Origin: Phycobacter sedimenti
GTDB taxonomy: Bacteria; Pseudomonadota; Alphaproteobacteria; Rhodobacterales; Rhodobacteraceae
Assembly: GCF_038148855.1 (NCBI RefSeq)
Contig: NZ_JBBVGR010000001.1
Span: 186,001-250,000 of the forward strand
Direction of reading: 5' to 3'
Length of the DNA: 64,000 bases
Every line of letters starts with the position of its first letter. The stretch's first letter is position 1. The notes beneath the pieces are model-generated. The model was given only the letters and a program-made list of their open reading frames with translations, was not told where the DNA came from and ran no database searches. Below are positions 1 to 8,594 of this stretch, piece by piece. Made by a program: the position numbers and the translations under genes.

Positions 1-211
1 GACGCTGGACCCGGAGCTACCAGGCGTCCGTATCGAGGGCACGGTCAAGACCACCGGCCAGACCGGGGTCGAGATGGAGGCCCTCACCGCTGTCTCCACC
101 GCCGCGCTCACCGTCTATGACATGGCCAAGGCCGTGGACAAGGCGATGGAGATCGGGGGCATTCGCGTGATCCTGAAAGATGGCGGAAAATCAGGTCGGT
201 ACGAGGCGTAA
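1..211 (+). CDS. moaC: Cyclic pyranopterin monophosphate synthase MoaC, C-terminal part (5' end outside window)
   Basis: The first 211 bases are open in the frame beginning at base 2 and end with TAA at 209-211. The peptide contains GVRIEGTVKTTGQTGVEMEA, TAVSTAALTVYDMAKAVDKA and IGGIRVILKDGGKSG, which are the conserved C-terminal blocks of MoaC. MoaC makes cyclic pyranopterin monophosphate, the first stable intermediate of molybdopterin synthesis, in the cytoplasm. The stop codon abuts the moeA start with no gap (TAAATG), so the two are almost certainly co-transcribed. Only about the last 69 residues are visible. Confidence 0.93.
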   Translation, partial: TLDPELPGVRIEGTVKTTGQTGVEMEALTAVSTAALTVYDMAKAVDKAMEIGGIRVILKDGGKSGRYEA

Positions 212-1387
212 ATGATCCCAGTCAGCGAAGCCCTTGCGCATCTTCTGAACCTGGTCTCACCGCTTGAGCCAGAGATGATCCCCTTGGCAGAAGCTGCTGG
301 CCGCGTCCTTGCCCGCGACGTGGTCGCGCGGCGCGATCAGCCTCCCTTCTCTGCTTCTGCTATGGATGGCTATGCGGTAAAAGGCGCCGAGGTGGAACTG
401 CACGCCATGTTCAAGGTGATTGGCGAAGCGGCTGCCGGTCATCGCTTTGACGGCGTCGTTGGCGCCGGTCAGGCGGTGCGCATCTTCACCGGCGCGCCCA
501 TCCCCGAAGGCGCAGGTTTTGTCGTCATTCAGGAGGATGTGACTCGCAAGGGCGATCTGATCACCATCACGGACGAGCCCGGAGATGGCGACAATATCCG
601 CCCGCGTGGCGGAGACTTTTTCGACGGCGAAACCGTTTCGGCGCCTCGTCGGCTGACGCCATCGGACATTGCCCTGCTTGCCGCGATGAACATTGCCGAA
701 GTTCCCGTTACCCGGCGGCCCGAGGTCGCCTTGATCTCGACCGGAGATGAGCTGGTGATGCCCGGCAGCTCGCCCGGTCCCGATCAGATCATCGCCTCGA
801 ACACCTTTGGTCTGAAAGCCTTGCTCGAAGGTCTCGGGGCGCATGTTCGCATCCTGCCCATAGCCAAGGATACGATTGGATCGCTGAAAACCGCCTTTTC
901 GCTGGCGACCGGCGCGGACCTCGTGGTCACCATCGGCGGCGCCTCTGTCGGTGATCACGACCTGGTTGCCGATGTGGCACAGGATCTTGGCATGGAGCGG
1001 TCCTTCTACAAGGTCGCGATGCGGCCGGGCAAACCCCTCATGGCGGGCCGCATGGGAACCGCTGTGATGGTCGGTCTCCCCGGGAACCCGGTGTCCGCGA
1101 TGGTCTGTGGCCATGTCTTCCTGGCTCCGATGGTCAAAACCATGTTGGGCGCATCGGTTGTACAGGCTCCGCTGCTCAAAGCGCGGCTGGAGGCCCCTCT
1201 TGGCAAGAACGGCCCGAGAGAGCATTACATGCGCGCAACTCTGTCTGAAGACGGGCAGATCCACGCGTTTGACCGCCAGGACAGTTCTCTCTTGTCTGTT
1301 CTGGCCCAGGCAAATGCGCTCTTGGTGCGGCCACCGCACGATCCCGACCGCCATGTCGGAGATACAGTGGACTATCTGCCCCTCTGA
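212..1387 (+). CDS. moeA: Molybdopterin molybdotransferase MoeA
   Basis: This 391-residue protein has the usual MoeA length. MoeA inserts molybdate into adenylated molybdopterin. Visible motifs include PFSASAMDGYAV near residue 45, FTGAPIPEGA, the MoCF-binding-domain block STGDEL, TIGGASVGDHD and MVGLPGNPVSAMVC. The ATG sits directly after the moaC stop, with GAGG about six bases upstream inside the end of moaC, so translation is probably coupled. It lies in the order moaC-moeA-lexA that is common in alphaproteobacteria. Long open frames on the opposite strand here are shadows of the GC-rich codon pattern. Confidence 0.96.
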   Translation: MIPVSEALAHLLNLVSPLEPEMIPLAEAAGRVLARDVVARRDQPPFSASAMDGYAVKGAEVELHAMFKVIGEAAAGHRFDGVVGAGQAVRIFTGAPIPEGAGFVVIQEDVTRKGDLITITDEPGDGDNIRPRGGDFFDGETVSAPRRLTPSDIALLAAMNIAEVPVTRRPEVALISTGDELVMPGSSPGPDQIIASNTFGLKALLEGLGAHVRILPIAKDTIGSLKTAFSLATGADLVVTIGGASVGDHDLVADVAQDLGMERSFYKVAMRPGKPLMAGRMGTAVMVGLPGNPVSAMVCGHVFLAPMVKTMLGASVVQAPLLKARLEAPLGKNGPREHYMRATLSEDGQIHAFDRQDSSLLSVLAQANALLVRPPHDPDRHVGDTVDYLPL

Positions 1388-1451
1388 TCGGATCCGTCCC
1401 CCTTCAATCATGAAGCTTGTGCAAAAGCTCCAGAGCAAGCTCCGGGCTCAG

Positions 1452-1480
1452 TTGACACAAATCGTGAACAGGAGTAGAAC
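1452..1480 (+). promoter_or_regulatory. lexA promoter with overlapping LexA (SOS) box
   Basis: TTGACA at 1452-1457 is a good -35 element. After a 17-base spacer, TAGAAC at 1475-1480 is a possible -10. The direct repeat GAAC-N7-GAAC at 1466-1480 matches the alphaproteobacterial LexA box (GTTC-N7-GTTC on the other strand) and overlaps the spacer and the -10. This arrangement fits repression of lexA by its own product. The start codon follows at 1513. Confidence 0.85.
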
Positions 1481-1512
1481 AAAGTAACACAAACTGGCGC
1501 AGAGGGACGGAC

Positions 1513-2226
1513 ATGCTGACACAAAAGCAATTGGATCTATTGGAATTCATTCACGCCCGGATGCAGAAGGACGGCGTTCCGCCCAGCTTTGATGAGATGA
1601 AGACTGCACTGGATCTGCGGTCGAAGTCCGGGATTCACCGGCTGATCACCGCGCTTGAGGAGCGGGGTTTCATCCGTCGCCTGGCTCACCGGGCGCGGGC
1701 GATCGAAATCCTGCGTCTTCCTGACTCCCTCGGTGGTCGCGGCCGCGGCCAGTTTGCCCCAAGCGTCATCCCTGGGGGGCTATCGGGCGGGAACACAGGG
1801 GCCGCCCAGGGGGCGGACCTTTCTGCACCATCCGTTGCCACTGCGCAGGAATTGCCCCTGATGGGACGCATTGCTGCCGGTGTCCCGATTGAAGCGATCA
1901 GTCAGATTTCCAGAAGGATCAGCGTCCCCAGCTCTATGCTGAACGCGAATGGTGCCCACTATGCATTGGAGGTGCGCGGGGACTCCATGATCGATGCCGG
2001 GATCAACGACGGCGACATCGTAGTCATCCGCGAAACGGACACCGCAGACGATGGAGACATCGTGGTGGCGCTTGTCGAAGGCCACGAAGCCACGTTGAAA
2101 AAGCTCTTTCGCCGCAACAACACCATCGAACTGGAAGCGGCGAACCCGGCCTACCAGACACGCTGCTATCCGGCCGATCAGGTCAAGGTTCAGGGACGGC
2201 TGGTTGGGCTTATTCGCAGCTATTAA
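1513..2226 (+). CDS. lexA: LexA repressor (SOS response)
   Basis: A 237-residue LexA with an N-terminal winged helix (LTQKQLDLLEFIHARM, then RSKSGIHRLITALEERGFIR) and a C-terminal S24-type autoprotease domain. The self-cleavage bond is Ala122-Gly123 in IAAGVPIEA, the nucleophile is Ser158 in RGDSMIDAG, and the general base is Lys196 in ATLKKLF. A Gly/Pro-rich linker at about residues 73-110 is longer than in E. coli, as is usual in alphaproteobacteria. GAGGGACGGAC precedes the ATG as the ribosome binding site. RecA-ssDNA filaments trigger self-cleavage and release SOS genes. The LexA box just upstream indicates autoregulation. Confidence 0.97.
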   Translation: MLTQKQLDLLEFIHARMQKDGVPPSFDEMKTALDLRSKSGIHRLITALEERGFIRRLAHRARAIEILRLPDSLGGRGRGQFAPSVIPGGLSGGNTGAAQGADLSAPSVATAQELPLMGRIAAGVPIEAISQISRRISVPSSMLNANGAHYALEVRGDSMIDAGINDGDIVVIRETDTADDGDIVVALVEGHEATLKKLFRRNNTIELEAANPAYQTRCYPADQVKVQGRLVGLIRSY

Positions 2227-2377
2227 GGGGCGCCTTAGCCAGGGCACGGCCGGATACTTCCCTGCACCGGATCATCGTTCTCGCGACCGTGGCTGCTGAT
2301 GCTGTTGTGCGAAACCGGTCAGGAGCCGCGCGTGCGCCCTTGCGGGTTGCGGGCCGTCTGCCGGGTGCATCCTTCTT

Positions 2378-4462
2378 TCACGGCAATCCCTTCAGGATCA
2401 AGGTTTGTGGCAGGTACTCCGAACCCGAATGGAGGGTCCACAGGCGCGTTCCGGCAACCTGCCGAGCAGTGGTGATCCTCCCTTCGGCATCAATGCTCAG
2501 ACTGCCGGTACTGCGCAAGGTTCCGGGCCCCAACACCAGACATGGGCCGCTGAGGTCGATATCGACGGTCGTCACAACGATGTCTCGGGCGTCACAGTGA
2601 CCGAGCCGATCTGCCGCGCGCTTCCCGAACGCGTGGACAAGGCGAAAATCTCCCAGCTGAGCATTCGGAAGCATTGAGGCCTTCCTGTGCGTGGTTTCAC
2701 TGGATGCCTTGCCCGCCCATCTGCCGAAGGCCTGTTTCTGGCTGACGCGATCTCCATCGTTTTCCAACCAGACCCGGGCAGCGAACCCCTGCCCTTTTTC
2801 GCGTGACAGGGCACGCCCCTCTGACCCCAAGACTCCGACCAGCCCTCCATCGGGCGCAACAAGAACCAACGGGCGCAGGCTCTGGCTCCACACCGCCAAG
2901 GCCAGGGTGATCGGCAAGAGCCCCGCGAACCTGAACCATCCCTGCCAGATCAGCACAAACAGCCCGCCCAACGAGATCAGGGGCAGGACCACCCCACTTG
3001 GCTGCACGATCGCGCCCTGAGCTCCGGGTATATCGGAGATGACTGCAGCAACCGCCAATATCCAGCGCAACCCGGAATCAAGCACCGCCAGGGCAAGTCC
3101 TTCGAGGCCAAAAGGAAGCAAGACCAGCGACATGACTGCGGCCGGAACCACGACTGCTCCCATTATGGGAACAGACAGAAGGTTGGCCGGCAGCCCGTAG
3201 TGGGCCAACGTATTGAAATGCGCCGCGCCAAACGGTGCGGTGGCAAGTCCTGCCACCAGCGAGGACAGGATCAGGGCCGTCACGGGGCGTAGCCAATCTG
3301 GCCCGAGGGACAGTCTCCTGTCGCTGATCCATGCAAAAACGCCGACAAGGGCCGCAGTTGCGGCAAAACTCATCTGGAAGCCGGGACTGAGAAGGCTTTC
3401 CGGGCGGCGCAGCAACACCAGGGTTGCCGCCACCGCCACCGCACGCAGGGAAATGGCCCGCCGATCCATGAGCACGGCACCAAACATCACCGCCACCATC
3501 AGAAATGCGCGCTCGGTTGCGACGTTTCCTCCTGACAAAGCTAGGTATCCCGCTGCCGCCACCAGGGCCACTGCCGCAGCAACCTTCTTGATATTCACCC
3601 TCAGGGCAAGTGGCGGCACCAGGCACAGACCAAACCGCAAGGAGCCGAAGACGAACCCCGCTACAAGCCCCATGTGCAACCCGGATATGGCCAGAAGGTG
3701 CGCCAGATTGCTGGCCCGCAGATCCTCGAGGGTGGCCTGGCTTACACCACTGCGATCGCCGGTGGTGATGGCAGCGGCAATGGCTCCGACTTCACCTGGA
3801 AGACGGTGATGGAGAAACGAGGTAATCTTGCTGCGGATATGTGAAACTCCGCTCTCGGCTACGGCCGGGGCAAGGGTCAGGACTGCGACGCGGGAGTACC
3901 CGCTGGCGCCAAGTTGCGCGAACCATGCGTGGCGTCGAAAATCAAAGCCCCCCGGCTCCACCGGCCCCTGAGGTGGCATCAGATGGGCGGTTGTGGCCAC
4001 CTGTGCGCCAATTTCGGGCAAGTCGCTGTCCGCAAGAACCGAAATCCGCACATGGACAGGCGTTCTTTCGATGGGCACGTTTTTCAAACGCACATCCGCC
4101 AGTGTCAGGCGCAAGAGATCCCGGCCAGACCGGTCAATTTCGACAAGACGCCCCTCAACCGGACCATAGTACCGGAAACCCAGAACAGGCGCTTCGACCG
4201 CATGACTGCGCAGCCCCGCAACCAGGACTCCGAGACAGGTGATAAGGATGGCCCGCGCAAGCAGTCCAAGGCCATGGGGGAGAAACGCAAACAGCACGGC
4301 CGCTCCGCCAAGCATTGCGACACCGCCATATGCAGCGATGCCCGGCTCGACAGGCAGTGCAAAATAGACCCCTATTCCAAGCCCCAGAAACACCGGCCCC
4401 CAGGCCAGCAGATGTCCCCTTTGAACCTGTAGCAGCTGGTCGAGGATACGCATCATTCCCAT
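2378..4462 (-). CDS. comEC: ComEC/Rec2-family DNA-uptake channel protein
   Basis: I place the start at the ATG at 4462, which has AGGAG seven bases upstream and gives 694 residues. A longer frame reaching 4624 would overlap the divergent gltX gene. The protein has an N-terminal DUF4131-like region with membrane segments, then a polytopic competence domain with the hallmark NLAHLLAISGLHMGLVAG and further helices to about residue 500. The C-terminal ~190 residues are soluble, but I see no HxHxDH metallo-beta-lactamase motif. ComEC forms the inner-membrane channel for single-stranded DNA in transformation, and in Rhodobacter it is needed for recipients to take up GTA-delivered DNA. It is convergent with lexA. 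Confidence 0.9.
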   Translation of the reverse strand: MGMMRILDQLLQVQRGHLLAWGPVFLGLGIGVYFALPVEPGIAAYGGVAMLGGAAVLFAFLPHGLGLLARAILITCLGVLVAGLRSHAVEAPVLGFRYYGPVEGRLVEIDRSGRDLLRLTLADVRLKNVPIERTPVHVRISVLADSDLPEIGAQVATTAHLMPPQGPVEPGGFDFRRHAWFAQLGASGYSRVAVLTLAPAVAESGVSHIRSKITSFLHHRLPGEVGAIAAAITTGDRSGVSQATLEDLRASNLAHLLAISGLHMGLVAGFVFGSLRFGLCLVPPLALRVNIKKVAAAVALVAAAGYLALSGGNVATERAFLMVAVMFGAVLMDRRAISLRAVAVAATLVLLRRPESLLSPGFQMSFAATAALVGVFAWISDRRLSLGPDWLRPVTALILSSLVAGLATAPFGAAHFNTLAHYGLPANLLSVPIMGAVVVPAAVMSLVLLPFGLEGLALAVLDSGLRWILAVAAVISDIPGAQGAIVQPSGVVLPLISLGGLFVLIWQGWFRFAGLLPITLALAVWSQSLRPLVLVAPDGGLVGVLGSEGRALSREKGQGFAARVWLENDGDRVSQKQAFGRWAGKASSETTHRKASMLPNAQLGDFRLVHAFGKRAADRLGHCDARDIVVTTVDIDLSGPCLVLGPGTLRSTGSLSIDAEGRITTARQVAGTRLWTLHSGSEYLPQTLILKGLP

Positions 4463-4541
4463 GCTTGCTCCTGACCCTTCGGGTGGGTAGACAGGCTGAA
4501 ACGCTACTCCTCTTATGGTTTCCAAAAGGTAAATCGCCCCT

Positions 4542-5942
4542 ATGTCCACACCGGTCGTCACCCGTTTCGCCCCCTCGCCCACCGGCTTTTTGCACATCGG
4601 CGGCGCGCGTACCGCGCTGTTCAACTGGCTTTATGCCCGGGGGCGCGGCGGACAGTTCCTGCTGCGAATCGAGGATACCGACAGGGAACGCTCCACCCCC
4701 GAAGCGACGGCGGCCATTCTTCAGGGGCTGGAATGGCTCGGCCTCGATCACGACGGCGATGTGGTCAGTCAATTCGCCCGCGCGGACCGTCATGCCGAGG
4801 TCGCCCATCAGCTGCTGGCCGAGGGCAAGGCGTATAAATGCTTTGCAACACAGGAAGAGATTGCGGCCTTTCGCGACGCGGCTCGGGCCGAGGGCAAATC
4901 CACCCTCTATCGCTCGCCCTGGCGCGATGCAGATCCGGCCAGCCATCCGGATGCTCCCTACGTGGTGCGCATCAAGGCACCGCAGGACGGCACCACCGTC
5001 ATTCACGATGAGGTCCAGGGAGATGTAACCATCCGCAACGACCAGCTGGACGATATGGTCCTTCTCCGCTCGGATGGAACGCCTGTCTACATGCTGGCCG
5101 TGGTGGTGGACGATCACGATATGGGAGTGACCCATGTGATCCGGGGTGATGATCACCTCAACAACGCCGCACGCCAGATGACGATCTATCAGGCCATGGG
5201 CTGGGATGTACCGGTCTGGGCCCATATTCCTCTGATCCACGGGCCGGACGGCAAGAAGCTGTCCAAACGCCACGGCGCCCTCGGTGCGCAGGAATACCAG
5301 GCCATGGGTTATCCGGCAGCTGGTATGCGCAATTACCTGGCCCGCCTTGGCTGGAGCCACGGGGATGATGAGTTTTTCACCGACGCGCAGGCGCGCGACT
5401 GGTTTGACCTTGGTGGAATCGGCAAAAGCCCTGCCCGGTTTGACACCAAGAAGCTCGAAAGCCTCTGTGGTCAGCATATCGCCGTTGGCGATGACGCTGC
5501 ATTGCGGCAGGAAATCGAGGCCTATCTGGCCGCTGCCGGAGAGCCTGCTTTGACTGACGCTCAGTCAAATGATCTTGAACGCGCCATGTACTGCCTCAAG
5601 GACCGGGCAAAGACTTTTCCAGAACTCCTTGAAAAGGCCCATTTTATTCTGGCGTCGCGCCCGCTTGAGGCGGATGAGAAAGCCGCAAAGGCGCTCGCAT
5701 CTGTATCCGACGGTATACTGAAAGAATTGACGCCGCAGTTGCAAAGTGCTAGCTGGACGCGAGACGATCTGGAGGCGCTTCTCAACGCATTTGCGGAAGC
5801 ACATGATACCAAGTTCGGAAAGCTGGCTGGACCCTTGCGGGCCGCCCTTGCAGGCCGCGCGGTAACGCCTTCGGTGTTCGATATGATGCTTATTCTGGGC
5901 CGCGACGAGACACTGGCCCGATTGACCGACGCAGCAGGCTGA
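4542..5942 (+). CDS. gltX: Glutamate--tRNA ligase
   Basis: A 466-residue class I aminoacyl-tRNA synthetase. The HIGH signature is in FAPSPTGFLHIGGARTALF (residues 9-27) and the KMSKS equivalent is KKLSKRHGA near residue 238. The C-terminal helical anticodon-binding domain is complete. It charges tRNA-Glu with glutamate. The gene is divergent from comEC, with about 80 bases between start codons, and it is followed by gltA on the same strand. The related short enzyme GluQ, without the anticodon domain, is encoded at 17221. Confidence 0.97.
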   Translation: MSTPVVTRFAPSPTGFLHIGGARTALFNWLYARGRGGQFLLRIEDTDRERSTPEATAAILQGLEWLGLDHDGDVVSQFARADRHAEVAHQLLAEGKAYKCFATQEEIAAFRDAARAEGKSTLYRSPWRDADPASHPDAPYVVRIKAPQDGTTVIHDEVQGDVTIRNDQLDDMVLLRSDGTPVYMLAVVVDDHDMGVTHVIRGDDHLNNAARQMTIYQAMGWDVPVWAHIPLIHGPDGKKLSKRHGALGAQEYQAMGYPAAGMRNYLARLGWSHGDDEFFTDAQARDWFDLGGIGKSPARFDTKKLESLCGQHIAVGDDAALRQEIEAYLAAAGEPALTDAQSNDLERAMYCLKDRAKTFPELLEKAHFILASRPLEADEKAAKALASVSDGILKELTPQLQSASWTRDDLEALLNAFAEAHDTKFGKLAGPLRAALAGRAVTPSVFDMMLILGRDETLARLTDAAG

Positions 5943-6072
5943 CCCCAGTCCTTAACCCTTGGGTAAGCCTGTTCCGATACGACCTCACCTGCGCGATGCC
6001 TCGCGCGGGTGCTGCCTGCCCAAAGCCCGGATGATTTCCGGGTTTTTGCGCCTGTAACAGGAAGGGACATCT

Positions 6073-7368
6073 ATGACCGATTCAAACAAGACAGCCCAGC
6101 TCAGCCTGAATGGCGAAACCTACGAGCTTCCCATTTTCTCTCCGACGGCCGGGCCAGATGTTCTGGATATCCGCAAGCTTTACGCCCAGGCCGGCGTCTT
6201 TACTTACGATCCGGGCTTCACCTCGACCGCAAGCTGCGACAGCACCATCACCTTCATCGACGGCGGCAAGGGCGAACTGCTGCACCGCGGTTACCCGATC
6301 GACCAGCTGGCCTCGCAGTCGCATTACCTCGAGGTCTGCTACCTGCTGCTGTACGGGGAATTGCCGACCGCAACCCAGTTGGAGGACTTTGAAGCCCGTG
6401 TGACCCGTCACACCATGGTGCACGAGCAGATGCACAACTTCTTCCGCGGGTTCCGTCGCGATGCGCACCCGATGGCGACTCTGGTGGGTGTGGTCGGAGC
6501 CATGTCGGCCTTCTACCACGACTCCACCGATATTGCGGATCCCTGGCAGCGCGAAGTGGCCTCGATCCGTCTGATCGCCAAGCTGCCGACGATTGCGGCG
6601 ATGGCCTACAAGTATTCGATCGGCCAGCCCTTCGTTTATCCGCGCAACGACCTGGATTACGCGGCAAACTTCCTGCACATGTGCTTCTCGGTTCCGGCCG
6701 AAGAATACCACGTGGACCCGATCCTGGCCCGCGCCATGGACCGCATCTTCATCCTTCATGCGGACCACGAGCAGAACGCCTCGACCTCAACCGTGCGCCT
6801 GGCATCCTCTTCGGGCGCGAACCCCTTTGCCTGTATCGCGGCTGGCATCGCATGCCTTTGGGGCCCTGCCCACGGCGGCGCCAACCAGGCCTGCCTGGAG
6901 ATGCTGAAGGAAATCGGAACCCCGGACCGCATTCCGGAATTCATCGCCCGGGCCAAGGACAAGAACGACCCGTTCCGTCTGATGGGCTTTGGTCACCGCG
7001 TCTACAAGAACACTGACCCGCGCGCCAAGGTGCTGAAGCAATCCGCCGACGAAGTGCTGGAACTTCTGGGTGTTGATGACAACCCGCTGTTGCAGGTTGC
7101 CAAGGAGCTGGAGCAGACCGCGCTCAACGATCCTTACTTCATCGAGAAGAAACTGTTCCCGAACGTGGACTTCTACTCGGGTATCATCCTTGAGGCGATG
7201 GGCTTCCCGACCTCGATGTTCACGCCGATCTTTGCCCTGTCGCGCACGGTCGGCTGGATCTCGCAGTGGAAAGAAATGATTGCAGATCCACAGAACAAGA
7301 TCGGTCGTCCGCGTCAGCTGTACCTCGGTGAAACAGCACGCGATTACGTCGACATCGAGAACCGCTAA
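6073..7368 (+). CDS. gltA: Citrate synthase (type II)
   Basis: A 431-residue hexameric-type citrate synthase that condenses acetyl-CoA with oxaloacetate at the entry to the TCA cycle. Diagnostic blocks are ILHADHEQNASTSTVRLA, AHGGANQACLEM, FGHRVYKNTDPRAKVLK (active-site His) and NVDFYSGIILEAMG (catalytic Asp). GGAAGGG precedes the ATG. A strong Rho-independent terminator follows the stop, so the gene ends its transcription unit. Confidence 0.98.
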   Translation: MTDSNKTAQLSLNGETYELPIFSPTAGPDVLDIRKLYAQAGVFTYDPGFTSTASCDSTITFIDGGKGELLHRGYPIDQLASQSHYLEVCYLLLYGELPTATQLEDFEARVTRHTMVHEQMHNFFRGFRRDAHPMATLVGVVGAMSAFYHDSTDIADPWQREVASIRLIAKLPTIAAMAYKYSIGQPFVYPRNDLDYAANFLHMCFSVPAEEYHVDPILARAMDRIFILHADHEQNASTSTVRLASSSGANPFACIAAGIACLWGPAHGGANQACLEMLKEIGTPDRIPEFIARAKDKNDPFRLMGFGHRVYKNTDPRAKVLKQSADEVLELLGVDDNPLLQVAKELEQTALNDPYFIEKKLFPNVDFYSGIILEAMGFPTSMFTPIFALSRTVGWISQWKEMIADPQNKIGRPRQLYLGETARDYVDIENR

Positions 7369-7386
7369 GGCGTTCGAAACATAATG

Positions 7387-7426
7387 AAAAGGCCCCCCTG
7401 GATCCTGTCCGGCGGGGCCTTTTTCT
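7387..7426 (+). terminator. Rho-independent terminator of gltA
   Basis: AAAAGGCCCC at 7387-7396 pairs with GGGGCCTTTT at 7414-7423. The right arm runs into a T-rich tail. It starts 18 bases after the gltA stop. Confidence 0.88.
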
Positions 7427-7640
7427 TTGCGCAAATGCCACCATTGATCAGACTGCAGTGATCGCGATGCAGAGCCGCGCGCCCTTTGATGCCTGTATCA
7501 GACACAGTAGCATGTTCATCCAACCGACTGTTTCCCAAACAGACGTGATGATAAGGTTTTGTACTACTTAAGTTTTTGACAACCCTGACCAACGCCGATA
7601 ATTTTCCATAAGTTGTATTTTTTTATTCTGGAAGACCCTC

Positions 7641-8501
7641 ATGATTGCTCTGGCAGCTCTGCTTTCCTTTGGCCTTTTGGCCGGCTTACTGATTGATTCA
7701 TCTGACGATGATGACCTGGCCTCATCTGAGGACGAAACATCATCGCCGGAGACCGGCGAAACCACCCCGCCCGGCGATCTCATCGAAGGCACCGCAACAA
7801 ACGACAGGCTGATCGGGACCAATGCGGGTGAAACCCTGGCCGGACGCGGGGGAAATGATGAACTCCGGGGACTGTCGGGAGACGATCGGTTATTCGGCGA
7901 TGCCGGGAACGACTCCATTCTTGGCGGTTTCGGAGACGACCTTGTATCAGGCGGGGCCGGAAACGATCAGATGACAGGTAGTGAAGGCAACGACACGATC
8001 TTTGGTGGCAGCGGCAATGACCTCGTTATTGACGGTCTTGGCAGCGATACCATCAACGGCGGCACCGGTGATGACGTGCTCTGGACCAGTTTCTTTGAAG
8101 TGGATCCGGTCGACGGCACAATTCTGTCCGATGGCGATACCGGCGCTGATGTGGTCAATGGTGGCGACGGTGATGATACCGTGCTCTTCGGCCGTGGGGA
8201 TACGGTTACGGGCGGCAGCGGAGCGGATGAATTTTTCGCGGGTCATTGGCTCGAAACAACCGAAGCGGCCACCATTACCGACTTTGAACAAGGCGAAGAC
8301 CAGATTGTCTATGGCTATGATCCGGACGACGGCCCGGCCCCGCGGCTGACGGTCGTGGATCGCGCCAATGACGCCGGAGGCAGCGACGCTATTGTATATG
8401 CAGACGGGGTCGAAGTCCTGCGCGTGCTCAATCAGGATGGCCAGTTCGATCCGGCCCGCGACATTCGCCTGTTTGCGGACGGCGGCCTTCCGATCTCCTG
8501 A
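7641..8501 (+). CDS. Small RTX (haemolysin-type calcium-binding repeat) protein with N-terminal membrane anchor
   Basis: A 286-residue acidic protein. It opens with one hydrophobic segment (MIALAALLSFGLLAGLLID), then an Asp/Glu/Ser/Thr/Pro-rich linker. About six nonapeptide repeats of the GGxGxDxxx type follow at about residues 60-200, for example GGNDELRGLSGDDRLFGDAG. Such repeats bind calcium in a parallel beta-roll. The last ~90 residues contain TITDFEQGEDQIVYGY, typical of the tail after RTX repeats. GGAAGA precedes the ATG. It is probably exported, either as a type I substrate or tethered by the N-terminal helix. No catalytic domain is visible, so the function is unknown. No secretion genes are nearby. 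Confidence 0.82.
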   Translation: MIALAALLSFGLLAGLLIDSSDDDDLASSEDETSSPETGETTPPGDLIEGTATNDRLIGTNAGETLAGRGGNDELRGLSGDDRLFGDAGNDSILGGFGDDLVSGGAGNDQMTGSEGNDTIFGGSGNDLVIDGLGSDTINGGTGDDVLWTSFFEVDPVDGTILSDGDTGADVVNGGDGDDTVLFGRGDTVTGGSGADEFFAGHWLETTEAATITDFEQGEDQIVYGYDPDDGPAPRLTVVDRANDAGGSDAIVYADGVEVLRVLNQDGQFDPARDIRLFADGGLPIS

Positions 8502-8529
8502 CTGTTCCGGTCATCGGTTCCAAATTGAA

Positions 8530-8561
8530 AAAGGCCTTTGCTGGATATCCCGCAAAGGCCT
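8530..8561 (-). terminator. Terminator of the paaG-like gene
   Basis: A perfect 10-bp stem joins AGGCCTTTGC (8532-8541) to GCAAAGGCCT (8552-8561). Read on the minus strand it is followed by a T run (CTTTTTCAATTT). It lies between the convergent RTX and crotonase genes and mainly serves the minus-strand gene. Confidence 0.8.
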
Positions 8562-8594
8562 GTCTTCCATGAAAGGCTGGACTGGAAAGCGCCC

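Noticed and set aside
257..1438. 393-codon open frame on the minus strand across moeA
   Set aside because: It lies entirely opposite a clear moeA, has no family motifs, and is a by-product of GC-rich codon bias.
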